Source: Spirosoma arboris (lineage in GTDB: Bacteria; Bacteroidota; Bacteroidia; Cytophagales; Spirosomataceae). Taken from it: 64,000 bases of DNA. Positions 8,411-18,486 of this stretch are shown one piece after another. The stretch spans positions 248,001 through 312,000 of the forward strand of contig NZ_WPIN01000009.1 in NCBI RefSeq assembly GCF_009754945.1, in the 5' to 3' direction. Numbering within the stretch: the first letter of the stretch is position 1; every line of letters begins with the position of its first letter. The notes below the pieces were generated by a model. The model did not search any database. It saw nothing but the letters and a program-made list of their open reading frames with translations, and was not told the DNA's origin. Made by a program: the position numbers and the translations under genes.

Positions 8411-10870
8411 TTATTCAGAACGTAGACTCTTCACTGGATTCATCATCGCGGCTTTGATACTTTGAAAACTCACGGTCAGGAGCGCGACGCTAACCGCCAA
8501 CAAACCGGCCAGTGCGAACATCCACCACTCAATGTCGATCTTAAACGCGAATTTCTGTAGCCACTGATTCATGACGTACCAGGCCAGTGGCGAACTCAGC
8601 ACCAGAGCAACCAGTACCAGTTTGACGAAATCAACCGAGAACAAGCCGAAAATATGGGCAGTCGAGGCCCCCAGCGCTTTTCGGATTCCTACTTCTTTGG
8701 TTCGGGTTTCGGCCATGAAGGCGACGACACCATAAAGACCCAGGCAACCAATGAAGATGGCAATAGCCGCCAGCAGCCGGAACAGCGCGTACATCTGCTC
8801 TTCACTTTTGTAGAAGTTCGCCAGCCGCTGATCCAGAAATTCGTATTTAAACACAAAGTCGGGAAAGGTAGCATTCCAGGCCGTTTCAACCTGACCAATC
8901 AACCGACTGATTGCCTCTGTACTTTGGCCAGGTGTAAGTTTTACGCCTAAGCTGCGGTACTGATCGCGATAGGAGGTCAGTATAATCGGTTCAATGTGTT
9001 GGTGTAATGAGTACGAATTGAAATCCTTTACGACGCCAACAATCGGCTTTTTCAGCGTTTCGCCATTGACCGTCATGAACTTACCGATAACCTGTTCCGG
9101 TTTCTGAAAGCCCAGGCGTTTCATGAAGGCTTCGTTAATGACAAACTCCCGTATGGTATCGCCCGGTTGATACAGCCGCCCCGCAATCAGGCGCAGACCA
9201 TACGTGCGGACATAAGCGGTATCGGCGGGGCGCATGAGTATGCCATAGTCGGAATCTTTATCCGCGTTTCCGAAACGAAAACCGGTCGACCAGTTGCTGC
9301 TGGATGAGGGGGTTGTCATGGCGAAACTCATCGACTGAATACCCGGTAAACCCGTCAGTTTCGCTCTCAGACTTTCCAGTTGTCCAGGATTTTTCTCCGG
9401 GATAAACACGGCTAGTACCGCATCCCGGCTATAGCCCAAGTCGGCCGAGCGGAAGTACTTCATCTGGTAATACGCAATGATCGTTCCGATGATGAGCAAC
9501 TGCGAAATGGCAAACTGACCCACAATTAGACCCCGACGAAGTGTCAGTTGATTAATGCCCGAAGAGCCGGCCTGCGATGCCCGAATCTTGCCTTTGAGTG
9601 CCAGAATAGGCTGATACCCTGACAGAACCAAAGCAGGATAGAAGCCCGCCAATGCAGTGGTGAGCACCCCTAACGTAACTAAAAAGACAATCACGGTGGG
9701 ATCGAGCAGGGTGGCAGCACCCGGTTTAATATTGAGCAACTCGCCCACGTAAGGCAAGGCTATTTGTGCAAGCAGGAAACCAAGAATCATCGCCAGACCC
9801 GTCAATACACCGGTTTCGCCCAGAAACTGCCGCACCAATTGGCCGCGTGAACTGCCCAGTACTTTCCGAACGCCCACCTCTTTGGCCCGACGAATCGCCT
9901 GGGCTGTAGCCAGGTTGATAAAATTAACGCAGGCCGTAGTCAGGATAAACAGACCAATGAGCCCCATTGCCCAGATCATTTCTATACTAACAGTCCGCTT
10001 GGCGTAATTATCCGTGCGGGTGTCGGTATGGATGCTGGTTAGAGGTTGTAAGGCATAAATCAGGTCACGGGCGTCCTCGGGCTTCTGGTACTTATTCACG
10101 AAAGCCACAAGCTGCTTATCCATCTGAGCCGACTCAATCAGCTGATCTTCCGCTGTGCCGGGGAGCTTCAAATAAATCTGTGCACCACCATAAGTCGACT
10201 GCCAGTCATCCCAATTCGTATTAGCCCCAAACTGTTTCAACGATGCAAACGACAGTAAAACTTCGAAGGGCATACTCGTCGTTGCGGGCAGGTTCTGAAC
10301 GACACCCGCTACCACAAAATCCATCTTGTTTTCAACACGCAGGGTTTTCCCCATTGGGTTGCCCGTGCCAAAGTACTTTTGGGCCATTTGCTCACTGAGC
10401 ACAACCGTATTCGGATTGTTGAGTGAGGTTTGCGGACTTCCGTTTTTCCAGCCGAAATCGAACAGCCGGAAGTATTCGGGTTCGACAAACGCGACCACAC
10501 CGTCGCCCTCCTGGAACTTCTTCGCCGGTACCCCCGATTTTTGTCCCACAGTTACGACCACATTGGCAATGCGGTTAACCATCGTGACATCATGTTTCAG
10601 GTTCGGAAAATCGTTTCGAAGGGCCGCCAGTGCAGGCAATGGAATACCCGCGTTCCGTCGATCCGTATTGTTTTTTTTGTTGAACGATATAAGCCGGTAC
10701 GTTTGGGCGGCATGAGCATTGTGCTTATCGAAACTCAATTCGTAGCGAATCGCCAGGAACAACAGCAGGCAGCAGGCCAGACTAAGGGTCAACCCCAGCA
10801 CGTTAATGACCGAATAACTCCAGTTGCGCTTCAGGGCGCGAAGGGCGGTGGTGAGATAACTTTTTAGCAT
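8411..10870 (-). CDS. MacB/FtsX-type ABC permease (subgroup B)
   Basis: An 819-residue permease beginning MLKSYLTTALRALKRN. Subgroup B features are NVLGLTLSLACCLLLFL in helix 1, NFINLATAQAIRRAKEVG and RKVLGSSRGQL in the first FtsX block, and LPGIQSMSFAMTTPSSS in the second core. The last quarter carries FIGCLGLYGVVAFMAETRTKEVG and ends NPVKSLRSE. It is the longest complete array member. The extra length lies in the first periplasmic core, which also has a KSGVPAKKF loop. The upstream gap holds a P1 palindrome, and the start is 3 bp from that repeat. No ATPase nearby; partner presumed encoded elsewhere. Confidence 0.92.
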   Translation of the reverse strand: MLKSYLTTALRALKRNWSYSVINVLGLTLSLACCLLLFLAIRYELSFDKHNAHAAQTYRLISFNKKNNTDRRNAGIPLPALAALRNDFPNLKHDVTMVNRIANVVVTVGQKSGVPAKKFQEGDGVVAFVEPEYFRLFDFGWKNGSPQTSLNNPNTVVLSEQMAQKYFGTGNPMGKTLRVENKMDFVVAGVVQNLPATTSMPFEVLLSFASLKQFGANTNWDDWQSTYGGAQIYLKLPGTAEDQLIESAQMDKQLVAFVNKYQKPEDARDLIYALQPLTSIHTDTRTDNYAKRTVSIEMIWAMGLIGLFILTTACVNFINLATAQAIRRAKEVGVRKVLGSSRGQLVRQFLGETGVLTGLAMILGFLLAQIALPYVGELLNIKPGAATLLDPTVIVFLVTLGVLTTALAGFYPALVLSGYQPILALKGKIRASQAGSSGINQLTLRRGLIVGQFAISQLLIIGTIIAYYQMKYFRSADLGYSRDAVLAVFIPEKNPGQLESLRAKLTGLPGIQSMSFAMTTPSSSSNWSTGFRFGNADKDSDYGILMRPADTAYVRTYGLRLIAGRLYQPGDTIREFVINEAFMKRLGFQKPEQVIGKFMTVNGETLKKPIVGVVKDFNSYSLHQHIEPIILTSYRDQYRSLGVKLTPGQSTEAISRLIGQVETAWNATFPDFVFKYEFLDQRLANFYKSEEQMYALFRLLAAIAIFIGCLGLYGVVAFMAETRTKEVGIRKALGASTAHIFGLFSVDFVKLVLVALVLSSPLAWYVMNQWLQKFAFKIDIEWWMFALAGLLAVSVALLTVSFQSIKAAMMNPVKSLRSE

Positions 10871-10872
10871 AT

Positions 10873-10953
10873 GTAGTGCCGACCGTCCCGGTCGGGTGAT
10901 AAAATGGTTTACAGCCGACCAGGACGGTCGCTGGGCCGCCAGAGTGGCATTAC
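10873..10953. repeat. Interspersed palindromic repeat, family P1
   Basis: Left arm 10873-10895 (GTAGTGCCGACCGTCCCGG). Right arm 10914-10953 contains CCGACCAGGACGGTCG, then the optional module CTGGGCCGCCAGAG, then TGGCATTAC. The module is the reverse complement of the one in the left arm of the copy at 903, so the family has short and long arm types. The TAA stop of the permease ending at 10950 lies inside the right end. Confidence 0.85.
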
Positions 10954-13370
10954 TCTGATCTCAACGATTTGACCGGGTTCATCAACGCGGCTTTCACACT
11001 TTGGAAGCTTACAGTTAGTAAGGCAACCCCAACCGATAGCACGGCCGACAGCGCGAAGACCCACCACGAAATGTCAATCTTGTAAGCAAAGTCTTCCAGC
11101 CAGCGGCTCATGGCGTACCAGGCAACGGGCACAGCAATCACGATGGCAATAGCAACCAGTTTCAGAAAGTCTTTGGAGAGTAATGCCACGATACTACCGA
11201 CCGACGCGCCGAGTACTTTACGCACGCCAATTTCTTTGGTACGCTGCTCGGCGGTGAATGTAGCCAGACCGAAAAGACCTAAGCAAGCCACGAAAATGGT
11301 AAGACCCGCAAAAATGCCGAGGATACTGCCGATTTTCTGCTCAGCTCGATAGGTGGCCATAAAACGCTCATCCAGAAACGAGTAGGCAAAGGGAGCATCG
11401 GGCATGAGCTGAGTCCACTGCTGTTTCATACTAGCCAATAAGCCCGAAATGTCCTTGGTTTTCACCTTCACAATCACCGTCCCTGAATTGTGACCCAGCA
11501 CCATGACTAATGGTGCAATTTGCTCGTGCATCGACTTGAAGTGGAAATCTTTGACGATGCCAATGACGCGGTACGTAGCTTTTCTTCCTTCGTTGTTGGC
11601 GTTTGTAATGGTATGGCCTAGCGCTTTGTCGCCCCAGCCAAATGTCTTAGCGGCTGTTTCATTCAGGATCACGCCCGATGAATCGGTGCCGTATTGCTGA
11701 GAAAAATTCCGACCTGTTGCCATCTGCATACCCAGCGTTGGGATGTAATTATAATCGACATCGTAGCGGAGGGTTTTTATCAACTGCGTCGAATTGGTTT
11801 CGGGATAGACCGTGAAGTTGTTGTTATTACTTGGACCGGCGGGCAAATAGCCAGACGTACTAACATTCACGACGCGAGGGTCCTGCATGATCTGGTTACG
11901 GAATACGTCTTCCTTTTGTCCCAGCAACCAGGTTTCTGGCAACACCAGCACCTGGTCTTTGTCGTACCCGAGTTTCTTGTTCTGAATGTAACTTAGCTGA
12001 CGGTACACCACGGTGGCGCCTACCATCAGTGAGATCGAAATGAAGAATTGAAAAACGACCAAACCGCTACGTAATCCGATACTGTTTCGGCTCGACGTAA
12101 ACTTGCCCTTTAGTACCGCAATCGGCTTGAAGGACGATAGAAAAAAAGCTGGGTAGCTTCCCGCCAGAACACCTACTAGCAAACCAAGTATCAACAGGCT
12201 TGGTAATAACCAGGCATTCGTTGTGAAATTCAGGGTCAATTCTTTGCCCGCCAATTGGTTGAAAAGCGGCAACGCCATGTAAACCAGACCGATGGCCAGA
12301 AGTAAGGCAATCGCCGTCAGCAGGAGCGATTCGATCAGGAATTGATTGGCCAGCGCCATTTTGACAGAACCCAGCACTTTTCGAATACCCACTTCTTTTG
12401 CTCGTTTGGAGGCACCTGCTGTGGATAGGTTCATGAAGTTGATGCAGGCAATGAGCAGCATAAACAGAGCGACCGCACCAAAAATATAAACGTAGCGAAT
12501 GTCGCTCCCCGCTTCCAGATTCTGCGTCATCTCCGAGTGTAGGTGAATGTCGGTCAGCGGTTCCAGAAACAGGCCAATGTCGTTGCCTTTTTGCCGGAAT
12601 TGAGCCAGTGTCATGCCCATCGCCTGTTGCAACTGAGGAGCCATGTATTTCTCCACCACCTGCGGCATTTTGGCTTCCAGTTGCTGGTAATCATAGCCTT
12701 TGGGCAAGACTAAATAGGTGTGAAATTCGGACGTCATCCACGAGTTCGATTTGGCATCTGGATGGCTGGCCATGGAGATAAACAGGTCGAAATGGAAATG
12801 CGCGTTGGTGGGCACTTTGTCAATGACGCCAGTAATTTGATAGCCCGTATTCCAGCCTTTAATCGTCAGGACTTTGCCAATCGGATTTTCGTTGCCGAAA
12901 TACTTCTGGGCCATCGCCTGGGTAATAACCGCCGTATTGGGCCGAATTAGAGCCGTTTTTGCATCACCCTGAAGTAGCGGAAGCGTGAATACCTGGAAAA
13001 AATTAGAGTCTACGTAGGCAATGGCGTTATCCTTGAAGGTTTTATCGCCAATTGTAATGAGGGGGGCACCACCCTGACGTAAGCGAGTGGATTCCAATAC
13101 TTCTGGGTAATCGGCTTTGAGGGTTTTGGCAACGGGCGGCATCACGTGGGCTTCGTTCATTTTGCCACCCTGTATCGAGCCTTTGAAAATGACGCGCACA
13201 ATCCGATCAGCCTTTTCGTTGAAGCGGTCGTAGCTGAGTTCATCGAGCACGAACAGGCTAATGAGCATGCAAGTGGCCAACCCAAGCGCTAGTCCAGTAA
13301 TGTTGATAGCAGAGAATGCCCGGTTGCGAACCAGATTCCGCCAGGCGATTTTGATATAGTTTTGCAGCAT
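10950..13370 (-). CDS. MacB/FtsX-type ABC permease (subgroup A)
   Basis: An 806-residue permease and close paralogue of the gene at 998-3451 over its full length. Shared features include SAINIxGLALGLATC in helix 1, QLTDIHLHS-type wording (PLTDIHLHS), INFMNLSTAGASKRAKEVG, and the second-core motif DYNYIPTLGMQMATGRNF. It ends in NPVKSLRSE. The upstream region is a ~270-bp intergenic module shared with the gene at 18551, containing phased CGGAC repeats. These are the only two array genes with such a long leader, so each may begin a transcript. The stop codon is supplied by a P1 palindrome. Confidence 0.93.
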   Translation of the reverse strand: MLQNYIKIAWRNLVRNRAFSAINITGLALGLATCMLISLFVLDELSYDRFNEKADRIVRVIFKGSIQGGKMNEAHVMPPVAKTLKADYPEVLESTRLRQGGAPLITIGDKTFKDNAIAYVDSNFFQVFTLPLLQGDAKTALIRPNTAVITQAMAQKYFGNENPIGKVLTIKGWNTGYQITGVIDKVPTNAHFHFDLFISMASHPDAKSNSWMTSEFHTYLVLPKGYDYQQLEAKMPQVVEKYMAPQLQQAMGMTLAQFRQKGNDIGLFLEPLTDIHLHSEMTQNLEAGSDIRYVYIFGAVALFMLLIACINFMNLSTAGASKRAKEVGIRKVLGSVKMALANQFLIESLLLTAIALLLAIGLVYMALPLFNQLAGKELTLNFTTNAWLLPSLLILGLLVGVLAGSYPAFFLSSFKPIAVLKGKFTSSRNSIGLRSGLVVFQFFISISLMVGATVVYRQLSYIQNKKLGYDKDQVLVLPETWLLGQKEDVFRNQIMQDPRVVNVSTSGYLPAGPSNNNNFTVYPETNSTQLIKTLRYDVDYNYIPTLGMQMATGRNFSQQYGTDSSGVILNETAAKTFGWGDKALGHTITNANNEGRKATYRVIGIVKDFHFKSMHEQIAPLVMVLGHNSGTVIVKVKTKDISGLLASMKQQWTQLMPDAPFAYSFLDERFMATYRAEQKIGSILGIFAGLTIFVACLGLFGLATFTAEQRTKEIGVRKVLGASVGSIVALLSKDFLKLVAIAIVIAVPVAWYAMSRWLEDFAYKIDISWWVFALSAVLSVGVALLTVSFQSVKAALMNPVKSLRSE

Positions 13371-13487
13371 GGGTACTCGATGTTATACAGGCTAAGCTAA
13401 GAAGCTATAGACACATACCCAAATGATGTACCATGATTGTAATTGGTTGATTATTAGGTATATGGAATTTGTTGGTAGCCACTTTGT

Positions 13488-13522
13488 GTCCGCAAACGGA
13501 CGCTTGGCGGACAGTTGCGGAC
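13488..13522. promoter_or_regulatory. Phased CGGAC repeats upstream of a permease gene
   Basis: GTCCG at 13488-13492 faces CGGAC at 13497-13501. Two more CGGAC copies follow at 13508-13512 and 13518-13522, giving start-to-start steps of 11 and 10 bp, one helical turn each. The same layout, with identical spacing, occurs at 21056-21090. It lies 118 bp upstream of the permease start at 13370. A regulator-binding site is inferred. Confidence 0.5.
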
Positions 13523-13525
13523 AAT

Positions 13526-13645
13526 GTCAGAACCGGGATTTAGCTGATTTAAGGATTAAAGCTGATTTTGCCTTCCGCTTCTTCGAAGCGAATCAATAAA
13601 CAAAATCAGCTTTAATCCTTAAATCAGTTAAATCCCGGTTCTGAC
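13526..13645. repeat. Long inverted repeat, family P3
   Basis: Arms of 45 bp (13526-13570 and 13601-13645) with one mismatch, beginning GTCAGAACCGGGATTT. The 30-nt loop contains a smaller hairpin, CGCTTC-TTC-GAAGCG. The right end touches the stop codon of the permease ending at 13645. A second copy is at 21095-21212, and the homology continues into the adjoining leader region. Confidence 0.9.
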
Positions 13646-16023
13646 TACTCCGCTCGCAGGCTTTCTGTTGGATTATCAAGGGCAGCCCGGTAGGTTCGGA
13701 TGCCAATGGTTAGACCGCCCAGAACGAGCAAACTGCCGAAGCAAAGGGCGAATGTTTCCAGTCCAAGGGAAACGTGATAAGCGAAATTACTCAGGAATGC
13801 ATAGCCTGCCAGATAACCAAGCGGCATGGCAATAGCGGCCGCAATGAGTAGCAAGCGTACAAAATCACGTGATAATAGCCAGACAATCTGACTCACCTGG
13901 GCACCCAGTATTTTGCGAACGCCCACTTCCTTCACGCGGGTTTGGGTGTTGTAGGTAACCATTCCCAGAAGCCCCAGGCAGGCAATTGAAAACGATAATA
14001 CAAGCAGCAGCGTCGTAAAATCCATGTCTTCAGGATGGGTATGGCGTTGTTGCAGGAAATCGGTATACCATTGTCCGGTAAACGGTTCATAAGGGCTGAG
14101 TCGTTTCCAGATGCGTTTGGTATCGGCTAGAACAGCGTCCTCATTGCCAGCCGCTACACCAACGGTCAGATAGCGAAATTGAGCAGGGTTATTTTGGATA
14201 ATCAGCGGTTTGATTGACCAGGCGAAGGACGTAAACCGGAAATCTTTCAACACTCCGGCAACCTGAACTTCGGTGCTATCGTTGAGCCACAGAGATTTGC
14301 CCACTGCTTCACGAGAATTACCGAGTCGGAAGGTTTTGGCTGCTTCTTCGTTGATCAGCACCAGACGGGAACCGCCCGACGCTACTGAATCTGCCGTGGC
14401 TGGGGGAAGGTTCTGGCCTGCCAGCAAGGTTAGATTCATGGTCGCTATAAACTGCGGATCGGAAGCCCAGACAAAAGCCGTTGATGAATCCAGGCCATTA
14501 CGTTCCCGTTTCACGGTATGGTCATAGCCATACGAACCAAATAATTCCGAGGTGGCAGATACCTGCTCAACACCCGCCAACTGGTTTATTTCGTTGGCTA
14601 GTCGTTGGGCAGGAATTGTATTGAGTGGAATCGTTAGAACCCGGTCGCGCTGAAAACCATAATCAGCCGTTGCCATATAGTTCATCTGCCGACTCATGGA
14701 CAGAAGCGCGATCATGGCAATCATCGAGATCGCAAACTGAGCGACAATCAGCGATTTACGCAGTGAAATTCCCCTGATCACGCGTAGTCCTGTTTGACTA
14801 CGCAATACCTGCGATGGCTGAAAACCAGATAGAATGCGGGCCGGAATAACGCCCGCCAGCAAACCGGCTATCACACTGAATACCACAAAAATTGCCGTTA
14901 GCTGCCAGTTCCACACCACACCGCCAATAAGCCATTTCTGCACAAAAACCATGGGTTTAATGAATTCGAGCATGACATTGGCGAGTCCCAGCGCCAGCAG
15001 CGATAGAATAACCGACTCAGCCATGAATTGCCCAACCAGTTGCCAGCGAACGGCTCCAGCCACTTTCCGAATTCCCACCTCGCGGGCGCGACTCAGCGAA
15101 CGGGCCAGCGTCAGGTTAATGTAGTTAAACGCGGCCAGCAACAGGGTTAGTAAACCCACGCCAGCTTCGACCAATAGGCCACCTATCTGTGGTTCATTTG
15201 TCGCACGCATGAGTTCCTGACGGGAGGGCGACAGTTTCGTGAACGGCTGAACGCGCAAACTGTAGCCTTTTTCGGTTTTGAAATGCAGATTACGGGTTGC
15301 CCGGCCGACGACAGAGGGAAGAACCTGTTTGAGGGCATCAGCGGTGGTGCCGGGTTTCAGTAATACGTAGGTGAGACCAGTCTGATAGTTGCGCCAGTCG
15401 GCAAACGAAGCACGCTGTTGCGGATTCCAGGGCGTCTGCAACGAGAACAGCATATCGAATACCAAATGCGACTTAATGGGCATGTCGGCCAATACACCCG
15501 TGACCGTAAATTGCCCTAATTCGGTATTTTGTAGCACCTGCCCAACGGGATTGGCGGTGCCAAAAAACTTCTCAGCGGTTTCGCGAGTCAGAACAACCGT
15601 ATTGGGCTCCGTTGCCGGTCGACCCTTCGCCAGCTTATAGCCGAAAATGCGGAAGAAACCTGGATCGACGGCATAAGACACTGTTGTGAATCGCTTTTGG
15701 TTACTCGAAAACTCCGCGTACGTTTTGGCGACACGAGCAGCCTCTTCCACGAAGCTATAGTCCCGCTTTAACGTCGCTGCCAGCGGCATAGGCGATGTGG
15801 CGAACGGAGTTATATCGTTATCCTTTCCGACTACATCGGTCAGAATTCGGTACGTACGGCCGCGGTTGGGGTGGAAATTATCGTAATCAAACGACCCTTT
15901 GATGTGCGCTATTGCCAGAAAACACACCACTAATCCTGACGCAAGGCCAAAGACATTTATGACCGAAAACAACTTGTGTTTCCAGAGATTTCGCCAGGCA
16001 ATTTTGAGATAGCTAGTTAGCAT
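13645..16023 (-). CDS. MacB/FtsX-type ABC permease, divergent member
   Basis: A 792-residue permease with the usual two core/FtsX units, starting MLTSYLKIAWRNLWKHKL. It is the outlier of the array. The C-terminus is NPTESLRAE rather than NPVKSLRSE, the last FtsX block reads VKEVGVRKILGAQ, and the final helices (PLGYLAGYAFLSNFAYHVS) do not follow the WLQDFAYKIDI pattern of its neighbours. The first FtsX block is NYINLTLARSLSRAREVG. It therefore seems to have escaped whatever keeps the ends of the other genes alike. Role and substrate unknown. It sits between the P3 repeat and a short hairpin. Confidence 0.92.
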   Translation of the reverse strand: MLTSYLKIAWRNLWKHKLFSVINVFGLASGLVVCFLAIAHIKGSFDYDNFHPNRGRTYRILTDVVGKDNDITPFATSPMPLAATLKRDYSFVEEAARVAKTYAEFSSNQKRFTTVSYAVDPGFFRIFGYKLAKGRPATEPNTVVLTRETAEKFFGTANPVGQVLQNTELGQFTVTGVLADMPIKSHLVFDMLFSLQTPWNPQQRASFADWRNYQTGLTYVLLKPGTTADALKQVLPSVVGRATRNLHFKTEKGYSLRVQPFTKLSPSRQELMRATNEPQIGGLLVEAGVGLLTLLLAAFNYINLTLARSLSRAREVGIRKVAGAVRWQLVGQFMAESVILSLLALGLANVMLEFIKPMVFVQKWLIGGVVWNWQLTAIFVVFSVIAGLLAGVIPARILSGFQPSQVLRSQTGLRVIRGISLRKSLIVAQFAISMIAMIALLSMSRQMNYMATADYGFQRDRVLTIPLNTIPAQRLANEINQLAGVEQVSATSELFGSYGYDHTVKRERNGLDSSTAFVWASDPQFIATMNLTLLAGQNLPPATADSVASGGSRLVLINEEAAKTFRLGNSREAVGKSLWLNDSTEVQVAGVLKDFRFTSFAWSIKPLIIQNNPAQFRYLTVGVAAGNEDAVLADTKRIWKRLSPYEPFTGQWYTDFLQQRHTHPEDMDFTTLLLVLSFSIACLGLLGMVTYNTQTRVKEVGVRKILGAQVSQIVWLLSRDFVRLLLIAAAIAMPLGYLAGYAFLSNFAYHVSLGLETFALCFGSLLVLGGLTIGIRTYRAALDNPTESLRAE

Positions 16024-16054
16024 AAGTTTAGGGGGAGGGGTAGGGTGTGGGGGA

Positions 16055-16082
16055 CAAGGAGCAGGGTTTTCCCTGCTCCTTG
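16055..16082. terminator. Short hairpin between permease genes
   Basis: A perfect 12-bp stem (CAAGGAGCAGGG) with a TTTT loop, immediately after the stop at 16083 and 31 bp before the start at 16023. The stem shares the GGAGCAGGG word of family P2. It may stop or attenuate read-through, or stabilise the upstream message. Confidence 0.55.
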
Positions 16083-18470
16083 CTATTCACTTCGTAAACT
16101 CTTGACCGGATTCATCAACGCGGCTTTGATACTTTGGAAACTCACGGTTAGGAAAGCGATACCCATCGCCAGAAAACCTGCCAGCACAAACGACCACCAG
16201 GGTACCGCAATATGATAGGCAAAATCTTCGAGCCAGCGATTCATCGCGAACCAGGCTAACGGTGCCGCAAGGAGGATCGCTACGATGACCAGCTTTAAAA
16301 AGTCTTGTGAGAGTAAATTAATAAGGCTGGGTACACTGGCTCCCAACACTTTCCGAATGCCAATTTCCTTTGTACGCTGTTTGGCGATAAAGGTTGCCAA
16401 TGCAAACAGGCCCAGGCAGGCAATGAAAATGGCTAACCCAGCAAACAAGCTACAAACACGACCAAATTGCTGCTCGGCTTTGTATTGCTCATTGAAAAAG
16501 GTATCCAGAAAAAAGTAGTCAAATGGATTGCCTGGAAAAATCTGGTCATATTTAGCCTTGATATTGGCCAGTTTATTATCCAACTCATCAGTCGACGCAA
16601 GCTGTAGTGAAAAGAACCGGGCATCGTCGGGGATGAAGCGCATGAGCATGGGCCAATGGCCTTTTTGTAATCCCTGCTGATGGTAATCTTTCACCACACC
16701 AACAATCAGTAACGTATCGCCTGAGTTAACGCGCTTGCCAACTGCCTCAGCAGGACTGTCGAATCCCAACAGTTTAACGGCGGTTTCATTGATAAGGGCA
16801 TTATGACGATCGGTGCCAAAGGTGCGGTTGAAATTACGCCCCGCTACCAGCTTGATATCGTAGGCATCCAGAAATGTATAATCAATGGCCGTATTGTACA
16901 GGGTGTTGGCAACAGCATCGGTGCGATCTAATCGCCGGGCATCACGCGTCCACAGAATTTCGATGCCTGGAACGTAAGCCGAGGTCGTCACTTTCTTGAC
17001 CAGATTAGCTCCAACCAGTTCCTGTTTGAACGCATTGACTTTGGCTTCATAGGTTGAATCCGCATTTGATATGCCCCGTAAAATCAGTTTATTAGTTACA
17101 CTAAAGCCTAAGTCCTGATCCTGCATGTAGCGCAGTTGCTGGTAGACGGTTATCGTGCCAATGATCAGAACAACCGAAGAAACAAACTGGAAAACAATCA
17201 GGCTTTGCCGAAGTGACAACCCACCTGTCAGGCTGCTTAATTTGCCTTTTAAAACAGTAATCGGCTGGAAACTCGACAATAGAAATGCCGGATATAAACC
17301 CGACAATAACGTACCGATCAGGAATACGCCTATTGCTGGCAACCAAAGATCTTGCTGCAACCACTGGGTTAATGAGAGCGGCCGCCCGGTCAGATTGTTG
17401 AAATACGGTGCACTAACTTGTATGATAACCAAGGCAACGGCAACCGCCAGCAAGTTGAGAATCAGCGATTCCAGTAAAAATTGGATAATCAACTGCGACC
17501 GTTCGGCACCTGCTACTTTCCGAATACCTACTTCTTTCGCCCGATCCATGGCCCGGGCCGTTGCCAGATTAATATAATTGACCCAGGCAATGACCAAAAT
17601 AAACAGGGCGATAATCGACAGTACCGTCACCGACTTACCATTGCCGTTCACCTCGGCTTCCTGATTCAGATTCGAATACAGGTGAATATCGCGCAAGGGC
17701 TGGAGTAATAGATCATTGTGCATGCCAGCTGTTCTATTCGGACTGGGATTGTACTTTTGAACCAGGTCGGTAATCTTCGCCTGAAACTGATCTGGATTCG
17801 TACTCGGTTTCAGTTTGACGTAGGTATAGAAATCATACCATCCCCAACTCGTCTGAGCCTCAGGCTCGGTTCGGTACGAGAAAAGCAGGTCGAGTTCGAG
17901 GTGGGAGTTTTTGGGGTAATCTTTATAAACGCCTTTCACCAGATACGGCTCACGCCCGAGCAGGAGGGTTTTGCCCATAGGGTTCTGGTTACCAAAATAT
18001 TTCCGGGCCGTCGTTTCCGACATCACCACCGTATGTTTGTCGCTTAATGCTGTTGCTGGATTCCCACTCAGAAAGTCGATCTTGAAAATCTTGAAAACGG
18101 AATTATCGGCGAAGGAGTAATTGTCTTCCCGATAATGAACGTTGTTATACGTTACCACATCCGTTTGGGCATCATACAGTCTCGCAGTTTCCAGCACTTC
18201 CGGAAAATCCTTTTTCAGCGCAGGCGCAATAGCGGGGAACGACGTAGCTGATTTAAATGCCAGTTTGCCGTTCTGATAACTATCCAATTCGATGCGGTAG
18301 ATGTTTTGCGCATCCGGGTGGAAATCATCATAACTCCTCTCGAACGTAACGTACTGCAAAATGAGCAGACAGGACGCCATCCCCACGGCTAGACCTAACG
18401 TATTAATCAGAAAGAACGGCCTGTTTTTCAACAGGTTCCGCCAGGCGATTTTAAAATAGTTTCGTAGCAT
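16083..18470 (-). CDS. MacB/FtsX-type ABC permease
   Basis: A 795-residue permease starting MLRNYFKIAWRNLLKNRP. Distinctive points are NTLGLAVGMASC in helix 1, FKIFKIDFLSGNPATAL in the first core, NYINLATARAMDRAKEVG followed by RKVAGAERS in the first FtsX block, and IACLGLFALATFIAKQ in the second. It ends NPVKSLRSE. An in-frame extension of 25 codons upstream lies in the palindrome at 18487-18547 and was rejected as the start. By its first FtsX block it is nearest to the gene at 18551, which is immediately upstream in the transcript. Substrate unknown. Confidence 0.92.
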   Translation of the reverse strand: MLRNYFKIAWRNLLKNRPFFLINTLGLAVGMASCLLILQYVTFERSYDDFHPDAQNIYRIELDSYQNGKLAFKSATSFPAIAPALKKDFPEVLETARLYDAQTDVVTYNNVHYREDNYSFADNSVFKIFKIDFLSGNPATALSDKHTVVMSETTARKYFGNQNPMGKTLLLGREPYLVKGVYKDYPKNSHLELDLLFSYRTEPEAQTSWGWYDFYTYVKLKPSTNPDQFQAKITDLVQKYNPSPNRTAGMHNDLLLQPLRDIHLYSNLNQEAEVNGNGKSVTVLSIIALFILVIAWVNYINLATARAMDRAKEVGIRKVAGAERSQLIIQFLLESLILNLLAVAVALVIIQVSAPYFNNLTGRPLSLTQWLQQDLWLPAIGVFLIGTLLSGLYPAFLLSSFQPITVLKGKLSSLTGGLSLRQSLIVFQFVSSVVLIIGTITVYQQLRYMQDQDLGFSVTNKLILRGISNADSTYEAKVNAFKQELVGANLVKKVTTSAYVPGIEILWTRDARRLDRTDAVANTLYNTAIDYTFLDAYDIKLVAGRNFNRTFGTDRHNALINETAVKLLGFDSPAEAVGKRVNSGDTLLIVGVVKDYHQQGLQKGHWPMLMRFIPDDARFFSLQLASTDELDNKLANIKAKYDQIFPGNPFDYFFLDTFFNEQYKAEQQFGRVCSLFAGLAIFIACLGLFALATFIAKQRTKEIGIRKVLGASVPSLINLLSQDFLKLVIVAILLAAPLAWFAMNRWLEDFAYHIAVPWWSFVLAGFLAMGIAFLTVSFQSIKAALMNPVKSLRSE

Positions 18471-18486
18471 GAGGGCGTAGGAGTTG

